Below are positions 1 to 5,492 of a stretch of DNA of 7,581 bases, one piece after another. The notes below the pieces were generated by a model. That model did no database searches, was not told the origin of the DNA, and saw only the letters and a program-made list of their open reading frames with translations. The DNA comes from Mailhella sp. (lineage in GTDB: Bacteria > Desulfobacterota > Desulfovibrionia > Desulfovibrionales > Desulfovibrionaceae). A program made the translations under genes and the position numbers. The stretch spans positions 1 to 7,581 of the forward strand of contig JAGAZG010000051.1 in the NCBI GenBank assembly GCA_017940105.1. Reading direction: 5' to 3'. The first letter of the stretch is position 1, and each line of letters starts with the position of its first letter.

Positions 1-99
1 TCTACTCTGAGCATTCCGAGCTTTAAAAGGTCTGAGATGCAACAGTAATTATTGAAACGTTACGAGACCAACTTTTCTCATAACCAGCTGAACAAACTT

Positions 100-132
100 A
101 GCCCCGCAACGTTTTTTATACGTTGCGGGGCT
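100..132 (-). terminator. Hairpin terminator downstream of tRNA-Leu
   Basis: A perfect 12-bp inverted repeat (AGCCCCGCAACG at 100-111, CGTTGCGGGGCT at 121-132) encloses a 9-nt A/T loop. Read on the minus strand, the hairpin begins 17 nt after the encoded CCA of the tRNA and is followed by TAAGTTTGTTC, a modest T-rich tail. Position and stem strength suit the transcription terminator of the tRNA gene. The tail is not a clean T-run, so termination may be partial. On the plus strand the sequence after it is not T-rich. Confidence 0.7.
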
Positions 133-149
133 ATCTGAAATCTATTGTC

Positions 150-236
150 TGGTACCGGAAGAGGGACTTGAACCCTCAAGGGCGTGAACCCGGCGGATTT
201 TGAGTCCGCTGCGTCTACCAATTCCACCATTCCGGC
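150..236 (-). tRNA. tRNA-Leu, anticodon CAA
   Basis: The 87-nt minus-strand gene folds as a type II tRNA. The acceptor stem GCCGGAA pairs with TTCCGGT, followed by discriminator A (153) and a genome-encoded CCA (150-152). The anticodon stem GCGGA/TCCGC carries the loop CTCAAAA, giving anticodon CAA (complement of 200-202), which reads UUG. The long variable arm (about 15 nt, GGGT/GCCC stem) is the leucine/serine/tyrosine class feature. The T arm is GAGGG-TTCAAGT-CCCTC. Discriminator A73 and the anticodon fix the identity as leucine. The first acceptor pair is G1-U72 wobble rather than G-C. The gene has its own promoter and terminator, so it is a single-gene transcription unit, although read-through from the EamA gene on the same strand is possible. 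Confidence 0.97.
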
Positions 237-246
237 ACGCGGTTAG

Positions 247-275
247 ACATTACATTGTTCTACACTGGCGGTCAA
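247..275 (-). promoter_or_regulatory. Sigma70-type promoter of tRNA-Leu
   Basis: On the minus strand a -35 box TTGACC (275-270) is separated by exactly 17 bp from a -10 box TAATGT (252-247). The -10 box ends 10 nt before the mature tRNA 5' end at 236, so transcription would start only a few bases upstream of the tRNA. It lies in the 70-nt gap between the EamA stop codon and the tRNA. This is a motif match only. Confidence 0.7.
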
Positions 276-306
276 CAAGTACAAACGGCAAAAAAACAAC
301 GCGACT

Positions 307-1188
307 TCAAGTTTTTTGGCTTAGAAGAACGCCTGCAAATACCAAAGCCGAAGCAAGCCACTGCATCATATCCATGCGTTCTCCAAGAATAAGCAGGCTG
401 AACACTATGGTAAACACCGGAATAAGATTCATGTACATCGTTGCCCTGGATGCTCCAAGTATGCGCATGCCAAATCCATAAAGCACCAAAGCGCAGCATG
501 ATACGCCAACGCCAAGAAAAATGACGCATGACCATGACAGGACAGATGCGGCATGGGGCATGCCCATGCCCGGCAAAAACAGCGACGGCATAAAAAACAA
601 CGTTCCGGTGAAGGACTGTGCCGTAATGATAAGCATGGGGGAATAACGAAGGGAAAGCCTCCGGAAAAAAACTGCATAGAAGGCTGCCACGACCATGCCC
701 GCCGTCATCAGCATGTTGCCCAGCAGAGGATTGGAGGCATGTTCATCTGAAACAGCGGCAAGACTGAGCCATACTGCTCCGACGATAGTTAAAAAGCAGC
801 CTGTCCATGAAAGCCTGCTTAAACGCTCCCCCAGCATGAGATAGCCAAAAATGCCGGTAAAAACAGGAAGAGTGGCATTGATCATGCCCGCCTGCGATGC
901 TGATGTCCTGCACAGGGCCAGGGATTCACAAATTTCATACAGGCATGGTTCGCACAGTACAAGCAGGCAAAATGTTATCCAATCGCCTTTCTGATATTTT
1001 GCCCACCTTGCCGTGTATGGCAGAAAAGCGACAAGTACTGCAAAAGAAATAAGCATGCGGAAAAAATTCATGACCAGCGGATGGAAGCTTTCCAGGGCAA
1101 ATTTCATCGCCACATAAGAAAGCCCCCACAACACGGTAGAAGCAAACGCAGCGGCGGCTCCAGCATGCTCATGACTAAAAGACGGCAT
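307..1188 (-). CDS. EamA/DMT-family inner-membrane transporter
   Basis: This 293-residue protein is a drug/metabolite transporter superfamily member with about ten membrane segments, usual for the family. Two homologous EamA halves are visible, at about residues 11-143 and 157-291. Each ends in a matching block: a Pro-Val-Phe-Thr segment, then LGER (LGERLS at 119-124, LGERMD at 268-273), then a hydrophobic helix. The family exports amino acids, metabolites or drugs by proton-coupled transport; the substrate cannot be read from the sequence. ATG 1188 is the first possible start in its frame: an in-frame TAA lies five codons upstream with no ATG, GTG or TTG between. GAGG sits 5 nt before it. 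A second, out-of-frame ATG with AGGAG upstream (ATG at about 1206) opens a short overlapping ORF that might couple to this start. It diverges from the gene at 1548 and reads toward the tRNA; no clear terminator separates them. Confidence 0.9.
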   Translation of the reverse strand: MPSFSHEHAGAAAAFASTVLWGLSYVAMKFALESFHPLVMNFFRMLISFAVLVAFLPYTARWAKYQKGDWITFCLLVLCEPCLYEICESLALCRTSASQAGMINATLPVFTGIFGYLMLGERLSRLSWTGCFLTIVGAVWLSLAAVSDEHASNPLLGNMLMTAGMVVAAFYAVFFRRLSLRYSPMLIITAQSFTGTLFFMPSLFLPGMGMPHAASVLSWSCVIFLGVGVSCCALVLYGFGMRILGASRATMYMNLIPVFTIVFSLLILGERMDMMQWLASALVFAGVLLSQKT

Positions 1189-1241
1189 AACGACCTCGGA
1201 TTAATCATATTTTGCTCTCCTATAGCATATGGCCTCTTATC

Positions 1242-1296
1242 TGCAAGCAATAATTGCCAAACCTTCCCGCAGTATGGAAGGTTTGGCATGCTTGCA
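1242..1296. repeat. Long bulged inverted repeat upstream of EamA gene
   Basis: The inner stem pairs TGCCAAACCTTCC (1255-1267) with GGAAGGTTTGGCA (1276-1288), 13 bp without a mismatch, around an 8-nt loop. It is continued by an 8-bp outer stem, TGCAAGCA (1242-1249) with TGCTTGCA (1289-1296), leaving a 5-nt bulge (ATAAT, 1250-1254) on one side. The whole gives 21 base pairs. There is no T-run on either side, so it is not a standard intrinsic terminator. It ends 54 nt before the EamA start codon on the minus strand, a position suited to a leader RNA element or an operator. No known riboswitch class is recognised. Confidence 0.75.
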
Positions 1297-1409
1297 AACA
1301 TTGTTGCATTACGAAAGATTTTGAAACGTGACTTTTTTTCTTGGTGGCTTATATGTATCTCGTGCAAACACTCCTCCTTTGAGTTCTGTTCACAGACTCC
1401 TTCCTTACC

Positions 1410-1439
1410 AAGCCCGCATCTCCTCTGCGATGCGGGCTT
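1410..1439. repeat. 11-bp GC-rich inverted repeat
   Basis: AAGCCCGCATC (1410-1420) pairs perfectly with GATGCGGGCTT (1429-1439) around an 8-nt loop. Neither flank carries a T-run: the plus side reads ATCACGTATAAT and the minus side reads GGTAAGGAAGGAG. It resembles a terminator stem but lacks the tail. It could be an operator or a second structured element of the leader on the EamA side. A perfect TATAAT begins 6 nt beyond its right arm. Confidence 0.65.
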
Positions 1440-1509
1440 ATCACGTATAATAAGGCCTAAAATTTTCAAACTGGATATTGCCGACCATATTTTAGCGCAG
1501 CATTTTATC

Positions 1510-1538
1510 TTGACTTCAATGCCAAGAACACCCATTAT
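1510..1538 (+). promoter_or_regulatory. Candidate promoter of membrane-protein gene
   Basis: TTGACT (1510-1515) is followed after 17 bp by CATTAT (1533-1538), a 5/6 and 4/6 match to the sigma70 consensus. The predicted transcription start (about 1545) falls 2-4 nt before the ATG at 1548, so the transcript would be leaderless or nearly so. An alternative is a start further upstream from the TATAAT at 1446-1451, which lacks a recognisable -35. Confidence 0.45.
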
Positions 1539-1547
1539 GCTTGAGCT

Positions 1548-2180
1548 ATGAGGTTTATTTTTAAAATTAAGGATCAGGCACTCAAAAAGGATTTTGCTTC
1601 TGTGTTTTGCGCCGCCGTGCAGCTTCTTTTCATGGGAGCGGCAGTCACAGCGCTATTTCTGGTGTTCTTGTGGGATGCTTCCGGAAGCAAGCCTTTTACA
1701 GAAAAGGCTCCCACAGAAATTGCCCAAAGCATTGTTCTTGCGGCTTCCGCCTTCCTTTATTTCAGGAAGGCACGGCAAACTCCATTACTGCGCAAGGCTC
1801 TGGTTCTTGTCGGAGGACTGCTTGGATGCATGCTGATACGCGAACAGGACTACTTTCTTGACCTGATCTGCCATGGGTTCTGGAAATGGCCTGCATTCTT
1901 TCTTGCTTTTGCATGCATTGCCTATGCGATGCGCACCCCAGCAGACACGCTTGCATCACTCTCTCTCCTCACACGAAAGCGCGGCTTTCCAACCTTGCTG
2001 ACCGGACTAACCGTCGTTCTGGTCTACTCACGCATATTTGGCACAACGCTGCTCTGGAAAACGCTCATTCCATACGGCGACTGGAGAATAGCCAAATACG
2101 CAGTGGAAGAATCCAGTGAACTTCTAGGCTATCTTCTCATTCTTCTTTCCATCATGCTTTTGCGTAATGACAACAAATAA
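1548..2180 (+). CDS. Uncharacterised polytopic membrane protein
   Basis: I do not recognise a named family for this 210-residue protein. About six hydrophobic segments are visible, near residues 17-41, 57-73, 82-97, 112-128, 147-168 and 191-205. Two polar patches lie at membrane borders and look functional. One is R98-E99-x-D101-x3-D105-x3-H109, followed by W112 and W114. The other is E187-E188-x2-E191 at the start of the last helix. Such paired charged clusters could bind a metal or a head group, but this is speculation. ATG 1548 is the first start in its frame (in-frame TGA just upstream) yet has no proper Shine-Dalgarno; a GTG at codon 19 with AAGGA about 10 nt before it is a weaker alternative. 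A perfect hairpin plus T-rich tail follows at 2242-2276, so the gene appears monocistronic. Confidence 0.75.
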   Translation: MRFIFKIKDQALKKDFASVFCAAVQLLFMGAAVTALFLVFLWDASGSKPFTEKAPTEIAQSIVLAASAFLYFRKARQTPLLRKALVLVGGLLGCMLIREQDYFLDLICHGFWKWPAFFLAFACIAYAMRTPADTLASLSLLTRKRGFPTLLTGLTVVLVYSRIFGTTLLWKTLIPYGDWRIAKYAVEESSELLGYLLILLSIMLLRNDNK

Positions 2181-2212
2181 GGGCAGTTACATTTTAAATA
2201 GATTTTTTTATA

Positions 2213-2241
2213 TTGATATTTGTAAGTATTTTTCCTATGTT
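2213..2241 (+). promoter_or_regulatory. Promoter of MFS gene with AT-rich upstream element
   Basis: TTGATA (2213-2218) and TATGTT (2236-2241) are separated by 17 bp, matching 5/6 and 4/6 of the sigma70 consensus. The 22 bases immediately upstream (2191-2212) are nearly all A/T, as in an UP element. The predicted start, about 2248, lies inside the left arm of the terminator hairpin at 2242-2268, so the MFS transcript would not contain the complete hairpin. Confidence 0.6.
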
Positions 2242-2276
2242 TGTCGGCAGATACGCTTTCTGCCGACATTTTCTTT
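2242..2276 (+). terminator. Rho-independent terminator after membrane-protein gene
   Basis: A perfect 10-bp stem, TGTCGGCAGA (2242-2251) with TCTGCCGACA (2259-2268), has a 7-nt loop and is followed by TTTTCTTTT. It lies 61 nt after the stop codon at 2180 and only 9 nt before the MFS start codon. Because the MFS promoter sits directly before it, the same palindrome could also serve as an operator. Confidence 0.85.
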
Positions 2277-2285
2277 TAACACCTC

Positions 2286-3521
2286 ATGCATATGTCACCA
2301 AAACAACGACAAACCGCTCTTACTGTTCTGCTTATATGCTGTTTTGCCTACATTCTCAGCATGTTCCACCGTGCCTGCCCGGCTATTATAGCACTTGACC
2401 TGAGCCGTGATCTCGGGCTTGACAATGCCGGACTCGGCCTGATGAGCGGCGCAACACTGCTTTCTTACGGATTGATGCAGCTTCCATCCGGGCTGCTTGC
2501 AGACCGCCTTGGGGGCAGAAAATCTCTTGCCATGCTTCTTTCACTAGCCGGACTTTGCGCCATCGGCTTTGCCTTAAGCGGTGGCGTCAGTTCGGCCATT
2601 GCCTTTCGTCTGCTTGAAGGCGTAGGGCTCGCCATAACTATTCCTGCCATGGTCATTCTTGCCGGATGCTTTCCCCCTGAATCATTCGGCAGAGCCTATT
2701 CCATATTTTTAAGCAGCGGAGGCGTAGGCACGATACTTGCGGCCCGTCCCCTGGCAGAACTAAACGGATTATGGGGCTGGCGCGCTTCCATCATCGGTTT
2801 CAGCCTGCTCACGCTGGCCCTTGCCGCCGCAGTATGGCTGTGCATTAAAGAGCGTTCCCGCCCAACGCAAGCCTCGCCTGCCAACAGAGCGTCCATGCTA
2901 CAGGGCATAGTACGGGTTTTGCGCACCCCGCAGTTCTGGCCTCTTGCCTTATGGGGGATGGGCATCATGGGTACCTACTTTGCCATGTTCACGCTATGGT
3001 GGGGCCCTTATCTCATGCAGGGATGCGGACTGCCCCAGGCAGACGCCTCGTCCGTCTTGACGGCTGGCGCCATCATGGCTTTACTCTCTCAGCCGGCAGC
3101 CGGATGGCTTTCTGACACCGTGATGCGAAAAAGACGGCTTCCGCTCATTCTGGGGGCTGCAACAGGCGTTGCAGTCAGTTTATGCATGGTTTTCTTTCAG
3201 GGTTTTTCTGGATGGACGGCCACCCTGCTTATCATTGCCTTTGCCGCAGGGACATGCATGTTTTCCCCCCTTACCTTTGCCATGGCCAGGGAAACCTTTC
3301 CCATGGAACTGATTGGCACGGCAGGAGGGCTGATGAATATTTTTCCTCCGGTATGGGGCGTTGTCACACAAAAAATTTATGGTTTTCTGCTGGACGCAGG
3401 CGGAGGCTCGTCACCGGAAGCATTTCAGGCCGCTTCATGGATTCTGGCAGCCAACACAGCCCTTGCTCTTGTCTGCGCCTTTATGATGAAAGAAACGTTC
3501 GGACAAAAACACCGTGCATGA
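2286..3521 (+). CDS. Major facilitator superfamily transporter
   Basis: This 411-residue protein has the usual MFS size and about twelve hydrophobic helices in two halves. The cytoplasmic loop between helices 2 and 3 carries the family motif A, G-L-L-A-D-R-L-G-G-R-K (residues 69-79). R108 in the following R-L-L-E-G-V-G stretch matches the conserved arginine of helix 4 (motif B). The central loop (about 190-215) is polar, and the C-terminal half has a degenerate motif A around S-D-T-V-M-R-K-R. The family moves small solutes with or against protons; the substrate cannot be told, although organic anions or drugs are typical. The start is ATG 2286, or ATG 2292 two codons in, since helix 1 begins soon after; neither has a Shine-Dalgarno, so translation may be weak or rely on an unstructured leader. 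The gene is monocistronic and converges on the rnf operon. Confidence 0.9.
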   Translation: MHMSPKQRQTALTVLLICCFAYILSMFHRACPAIIALDLSRDLGLDNAGLGLMSGATLLSYGLMQLPSGLLADRLGGRKSLAMLLSLAGLCAIGFALSGGVSSAIAFRLLEGVGLAITIPAMVILAGCFPPESFGRAYSIFLSSGGVGTILAARPLAELNGLWGWRASIIGFSLLTLALAAAVWLCIKERSRPTQASPANRASMLQGIVRVLRTPQFWPLALWGMGIMGTYFAMFTLWWGPYLMQGCGLPQADASSVLTAGAIMALLSQPAAGWLSDTVMRKRRLPLILGAATGVAVSLCMVFFQGFSGWTATLLIIAFAAGTCMFSPLTFAMARETFPMELIGTAGGLMNIFPPVWGVVTQKIYGFLLDAGGGSSPEAFQAASWILAANTALALVCAFMMKETFGQKHRA

Positions 3522-3549
3522 TACTTCTGCATATTGCCTTCATCTGTTC

Positions 3550-3584
3550 AATAAAAATCCCTTCCGGCATGAACCGAAAGGGAT
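3550..3584 (-). terminator. Rho-independent terminator of rnf-apbE operon
   Basis: On the minus strand a stem of ATCCCTTTCGG against CCGGAAGGGAT (3584-3574 and 3567-3557; 10 of 11 pairs, one A-C mismatch) with a 6-nt loop is followed by TTTTATT (3556-3550). It lies 23 nt after the apbE stop codon, so it closes the Rnf operon. On the plus strand the hairpin lacks a T-run but follows the MFS stop by 35 nt, so it may help stop that transcript too. Confidence 0.85.
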
Positions 3585-3607
3585 AAATGGCAAAAGAAAT
3601 TAATAAC

Positions 3608-4600
3608 TCAGGCCGGCCAGCCAGCGCTTTTTACAATATAGCCGTCACCCATCACAAGCAGCACTTCAACACCAGGCATGCCCGCCGCGGCTGCAACAGC
3701 CTGCCTGGGCTGCATGATGGAAAAGGCCGTGGCCAGGGCATCGGCCAGTGCTCCGGAAGGAGCAATAACGCTGGAACTCAAAACGTCCAGCTTGCCACAG
3801 CTTGCCGGGTCAATAAGGTGGCTGCCACCACCGGCGTCGAACTTTTGCTCATATACGCCCGAAGTTGCGACAGCATTGCCTGAAAGTGCAAGCACCGATG
3901 GATACGCCTGCCTGTGAGCAGGATCCTGCACAGCAATCTGCCATGCTCTTCCGGCAGAAGAGCATCCCCGTGCAACGATGTCTCCGCCTGCGTTGACCAG
4001 GTGATTTACACATCCCTTTCGCACAAGGACGTCGCTCATGCGCTGTGCTATATAGCCTTTTGCTATGCCATCAAGAGTTACCGCCATGCCTTCCTGCATG
4101 AGGCGAAGGCCTCCGGCCCGCTCCAGCTTGTCAAAACCCACCATCTCTCTGCAGCTGGCCAATTCAGATGCAGAAAGCTCGTGGCCGGAACGCGTTTTCT
4201 CCAAAGCCTGAAGAACAGGCAGCACCGTCGGATCAAAAGCCCCTCCGCTCAGCCTGTGCACTGACGCACTCATGTCAAGAAGGGTCTCAAGAGGGGCAGG
4301 AACATCACGCAGGCTTCCCTGACTGTTGAGCACTCCAAGAGGTGAATCGCCCCTATGTCTTGTGAGCAGCCTTTCCAAATGCATTCCTTCTGTAAACGCA
4401 ACGGCACATGCATCCTCTGCCATCGACAGCGGAACACCGGCGATGTCAATGCGGACTATGGTTCCCATAAAGAGGGTGGTCTGCTGATATGCATTTTCAG
4501 CCGCAGATGCAGCAAAAGAAGGCAAAAGCAAAGTAGCTCCGCATGCTGCCGCCCCTGCAAGAAAAGCCCGCCTGGAGCAATGTTTTGACTTTTTAAGCAT
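3608..4600 (-). CDS. apbE: ApbE, FAD:protein FMN transferase (Tat-exported)
   Basis: This 330-residue protein transfers FMN from FAD, with Mg2+, to a Thr in the DxxSGAT motif of target proteins; here the expected targets are RnfG and RnfD. Family landmarks in order are M-G-T-I-V (45-49), the D85-S86-P-L..L91-N92 region, D177-G-I-A-K-G-Y (177-183), N203-A-G-G-D207, H261-L-I-D-P265 and the metal-site region A286-D287-A-L-A-T291. The N-terminus is a twin-arginine signal: S9-R10-R11-A-F-L14, a hydrophobic stretch to about 31, then A-S-A-A that could be cleaved near 34. Cys20 in A-A-A-C might instead be a lipobox. ATG 4600 was chosen over an upstream in-frame ATG at 4675 because AAGGAGG lies 6 nt before it and the signal peptide then starts at the N-terminus. 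It overlaps the end of rnfB by 8 nt, indicating translational coupling. Confidence 0.95.
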   Translation of the reverse strand: MLKKSKHCSRRAFLAGAAACGATLLLPSFAASAAENAYQQTTLFMGTIVRIDIAGVPLSMAEDACAVAFTEGMHLERLLTRHRGDSPLGVLNSQGSLRDVPAPLETLLDMSASVHRLSGGAFDPTVLPVLQALEKTRSGHELSASELASCREMVGFDKLERAGGLRLMQEGMAVTLDGIAKGYIAQRMSDVLVRKGCVNHLVNAGGDIVARGCSSAGRAWQIAVQDPAHRQAYPSVLALSGNAVATSGVYEQKFDAGGGSHLIDPASCGKLDVLSSSVIAPSGALADALATAFSIMQPRQAVAAAAGMPGVEVLLVMGDGYIVKSAGWPA

Positions 4601-5477
4601 TGGCGGCCTCCTTGTTTTCATTATCCCCAGCGTCGCTGGCGGATGCGGCATTTTCTTTGACCGGCGCATTGACAAGGGCTATGGGCCGCAAAATTTTGCG
4701 GGCGCAGGCGCCGACGCAGGCCTGACCGCATTCAGGTCCGTATTCCAGGCATTGCTTCTGGTTGATTTCGATGCGGCCATCAACAAGGCTGATGGCTTTT
4801 GCCGGGCAGGTGCGCACGCATTTTCCGCACTTGATGCAGCCGGCCTTGCATGCATCCATAACAGCCTTGCCCTTATCACGTGAATTGCATGGAATGCAGA
4901 CTCTCGAACGCAGGGGGATCAGCTCAAGAATGCCGCGGGGACAGGCTTTTGTGCAAAGCCCGCAGCCCGTGCAACGCTGAATATCCACGCAGGCTATGTC
5001 GTCAACAATCTTCATTGCGCCAAACGGGCAGGCCTGAACGCAGTCGCCAAAGCCCAGGCATGACCAGGCGCATGTATTGGTGCCGCCGCGGATAACCGAA
5101 GCGGCTGCGCAGGATGGAATGCCATGATACACATATCGCTGAACAACATGGCCGTTGTTGACATCGCAGCGGCGCATGGAAACAAGAGGCTCGGCTTCGG
5201 CAACTGTTTTGCCGGTCAGCTCGCCAAGAGCAACAATGGATTCTTTGGGACAGGCCACGCAGCGGTTAGCAGGAACATTGGGGTCTGTCACGACAGCCTT
5301 GGCATATCCTTCGCATCCGGCAAAGCCACAGCCGCCGCAGTTAGCGCCGGGCAAAAGCTCCAGCGCAGCCGCGACCTTGGGATTTTCCTGCACATAGAAT
5401 ATTTTCGAAGCCGCAGCAAGGATGCCGGCACATACCAGTCCAAGCCCGAACATCGTCAGTATTGAAACTGTTACCAT
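4593..5477 (-). CDS. rnfB: RnfB, iron-sulfur subunit of Rnf complex
   Basis: RnfB is the iron-sulfur subunit thought to accept electrons from reduced ferredoxin and pass them on to the membrane part of Rnf. This 294-residue form has an N-terminal membrane anchor (about 4-24). The 4Fe-4S domain follows with C47-x2-C50-x4-C55-x17-C73. Next is the RnfB-type C136-x3-C140-x5-C146-x3-C150-P and a classic C169-x2-C172-x2-C175-x3-C179-P. A C-terminal extension adds C194/C197, C210, C214-x2-C217-x2-C220-x3-C224-P, and C243, C250, C254, C258. With 28 cysteines and about 100 residues more than the enterobacterial protein, it is the long type known from clostridial and sulfate-reducer Rnf, able to hold more clusters. 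The tail (after about 270) is Ala/Glu/Asn-rich and probably disordered. Start ATG 5477 has GAGGTG 5 nt before it. Confidence 0.97.
   Translation of the reverse strand: MVTVSILTMFGLGLVCAGILAAASKIFYVQENPKVAAALELLPGANCGGCGFAGCEGYAKAVVTDPNVPANRCVACPKESIVALGELTGKTVAEAEPLVSMRRCDVNNGHVVQRYVYHGIPSCAAASVIRGGTNTCAWSCLGFGDCVQACPFGAMKIVDDIACVDIQRCTGCGLCTKACPRGILELIPLRSRVCIPCNSRDKGKAVMDACKAGCIKCGKCVRTCPAKAISLVDGRIEINQKQCLEYGPECGQACVGACARKILRPIALVNAPVKENAASASDAGDNENKEAANA
4607..4613 (-). promoter_or_regulatory. Ribosome binding site that fixes the apbE start
   Basis: AAGGAGG on the minus strand, inside the 3' end of rnfB, stands 6 nt before ATG 4600. It is the strongest Shine-Dalgarno in the operon and supports that ATG over the one 75 nt upstream. 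A full-strength site may let apbE be made partly independently of rnfB translation. Confidence 0.85.
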
Positions 5478-5492
5478 CGCTCCACCTCTATA

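Larger units (their letters stand above)
1189..1547. other. Divergent intergenic region with strong dyads
   Basis: These 359 bases separate the divergent EamA and membrane-protein genes. I find no convincing protein gene. Open frames crossing it on both strands lack good initiation signals, run into neighbouring genes out of frame, and encode no recognisable motif. It holds two inverted repeats (1242-1296 and 1410-1439), a perfect TATAAT (1446-1451, plus strand) without a good -35 at standard spacing, a TTGACT-17-CATTAT promoter (1510-1538), and on the minus strand an orphan AAAGGAGGAG (1380-1371). A promoter for the EamA gene could not be assigned with confidence. The dyads suggest a structured 5' leader on the EamA side. 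Confidence 0.6.

Noticed and set aside
1..236. tRNA-Leu as an integration site for a mobile element
   Set aside because: tRNA 3' ends are common attachment sites, but no integrase gene and no second copy of the tRNA 3' end is present in the window.
283..320. Imperfect A/T inverted repeat around the EamA stop codon as a terminator
   Set aside because: The pairing is mostly A-T with offsets and a long loop, so it would be too weak for a reliable intrinsic terminator.
1369..1380. Plus-strand CACTCCTCCTTT resembling the 3' end of 16S rRNA
   Set aside because: The match covers only the short anti-Shine-Dalgarno core and no other rRNA sequence is nearby; it is simply the complement of a purine-rich minus-strand stretch.
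1104..1535. A 143-codon minus-strand open frame across the intergenic region
   Set aside because: It has no good start signal at its ATG, passes through both hairpins, runs into the EamA gene out of frame, and has no recognisable motif. Only its possible short sub-frames are kept as low-interest findings.
1081..1551. A 156-codon plus-strand open frame
   Set aside because: Its first part is antisense to the EamA gene and the rest crosses the two dyads; its end overlaps the start of the membrane-protein gene. No coding features are visible.
4601..4675. Extended ApbE N-terminus starting at ATG 4675
   Set aside because: This would add 25 residues before the twin-arginine signal and overlap rnfB by 83 nt, while ATG 4600 has AAGGAGG at ideal spacing.
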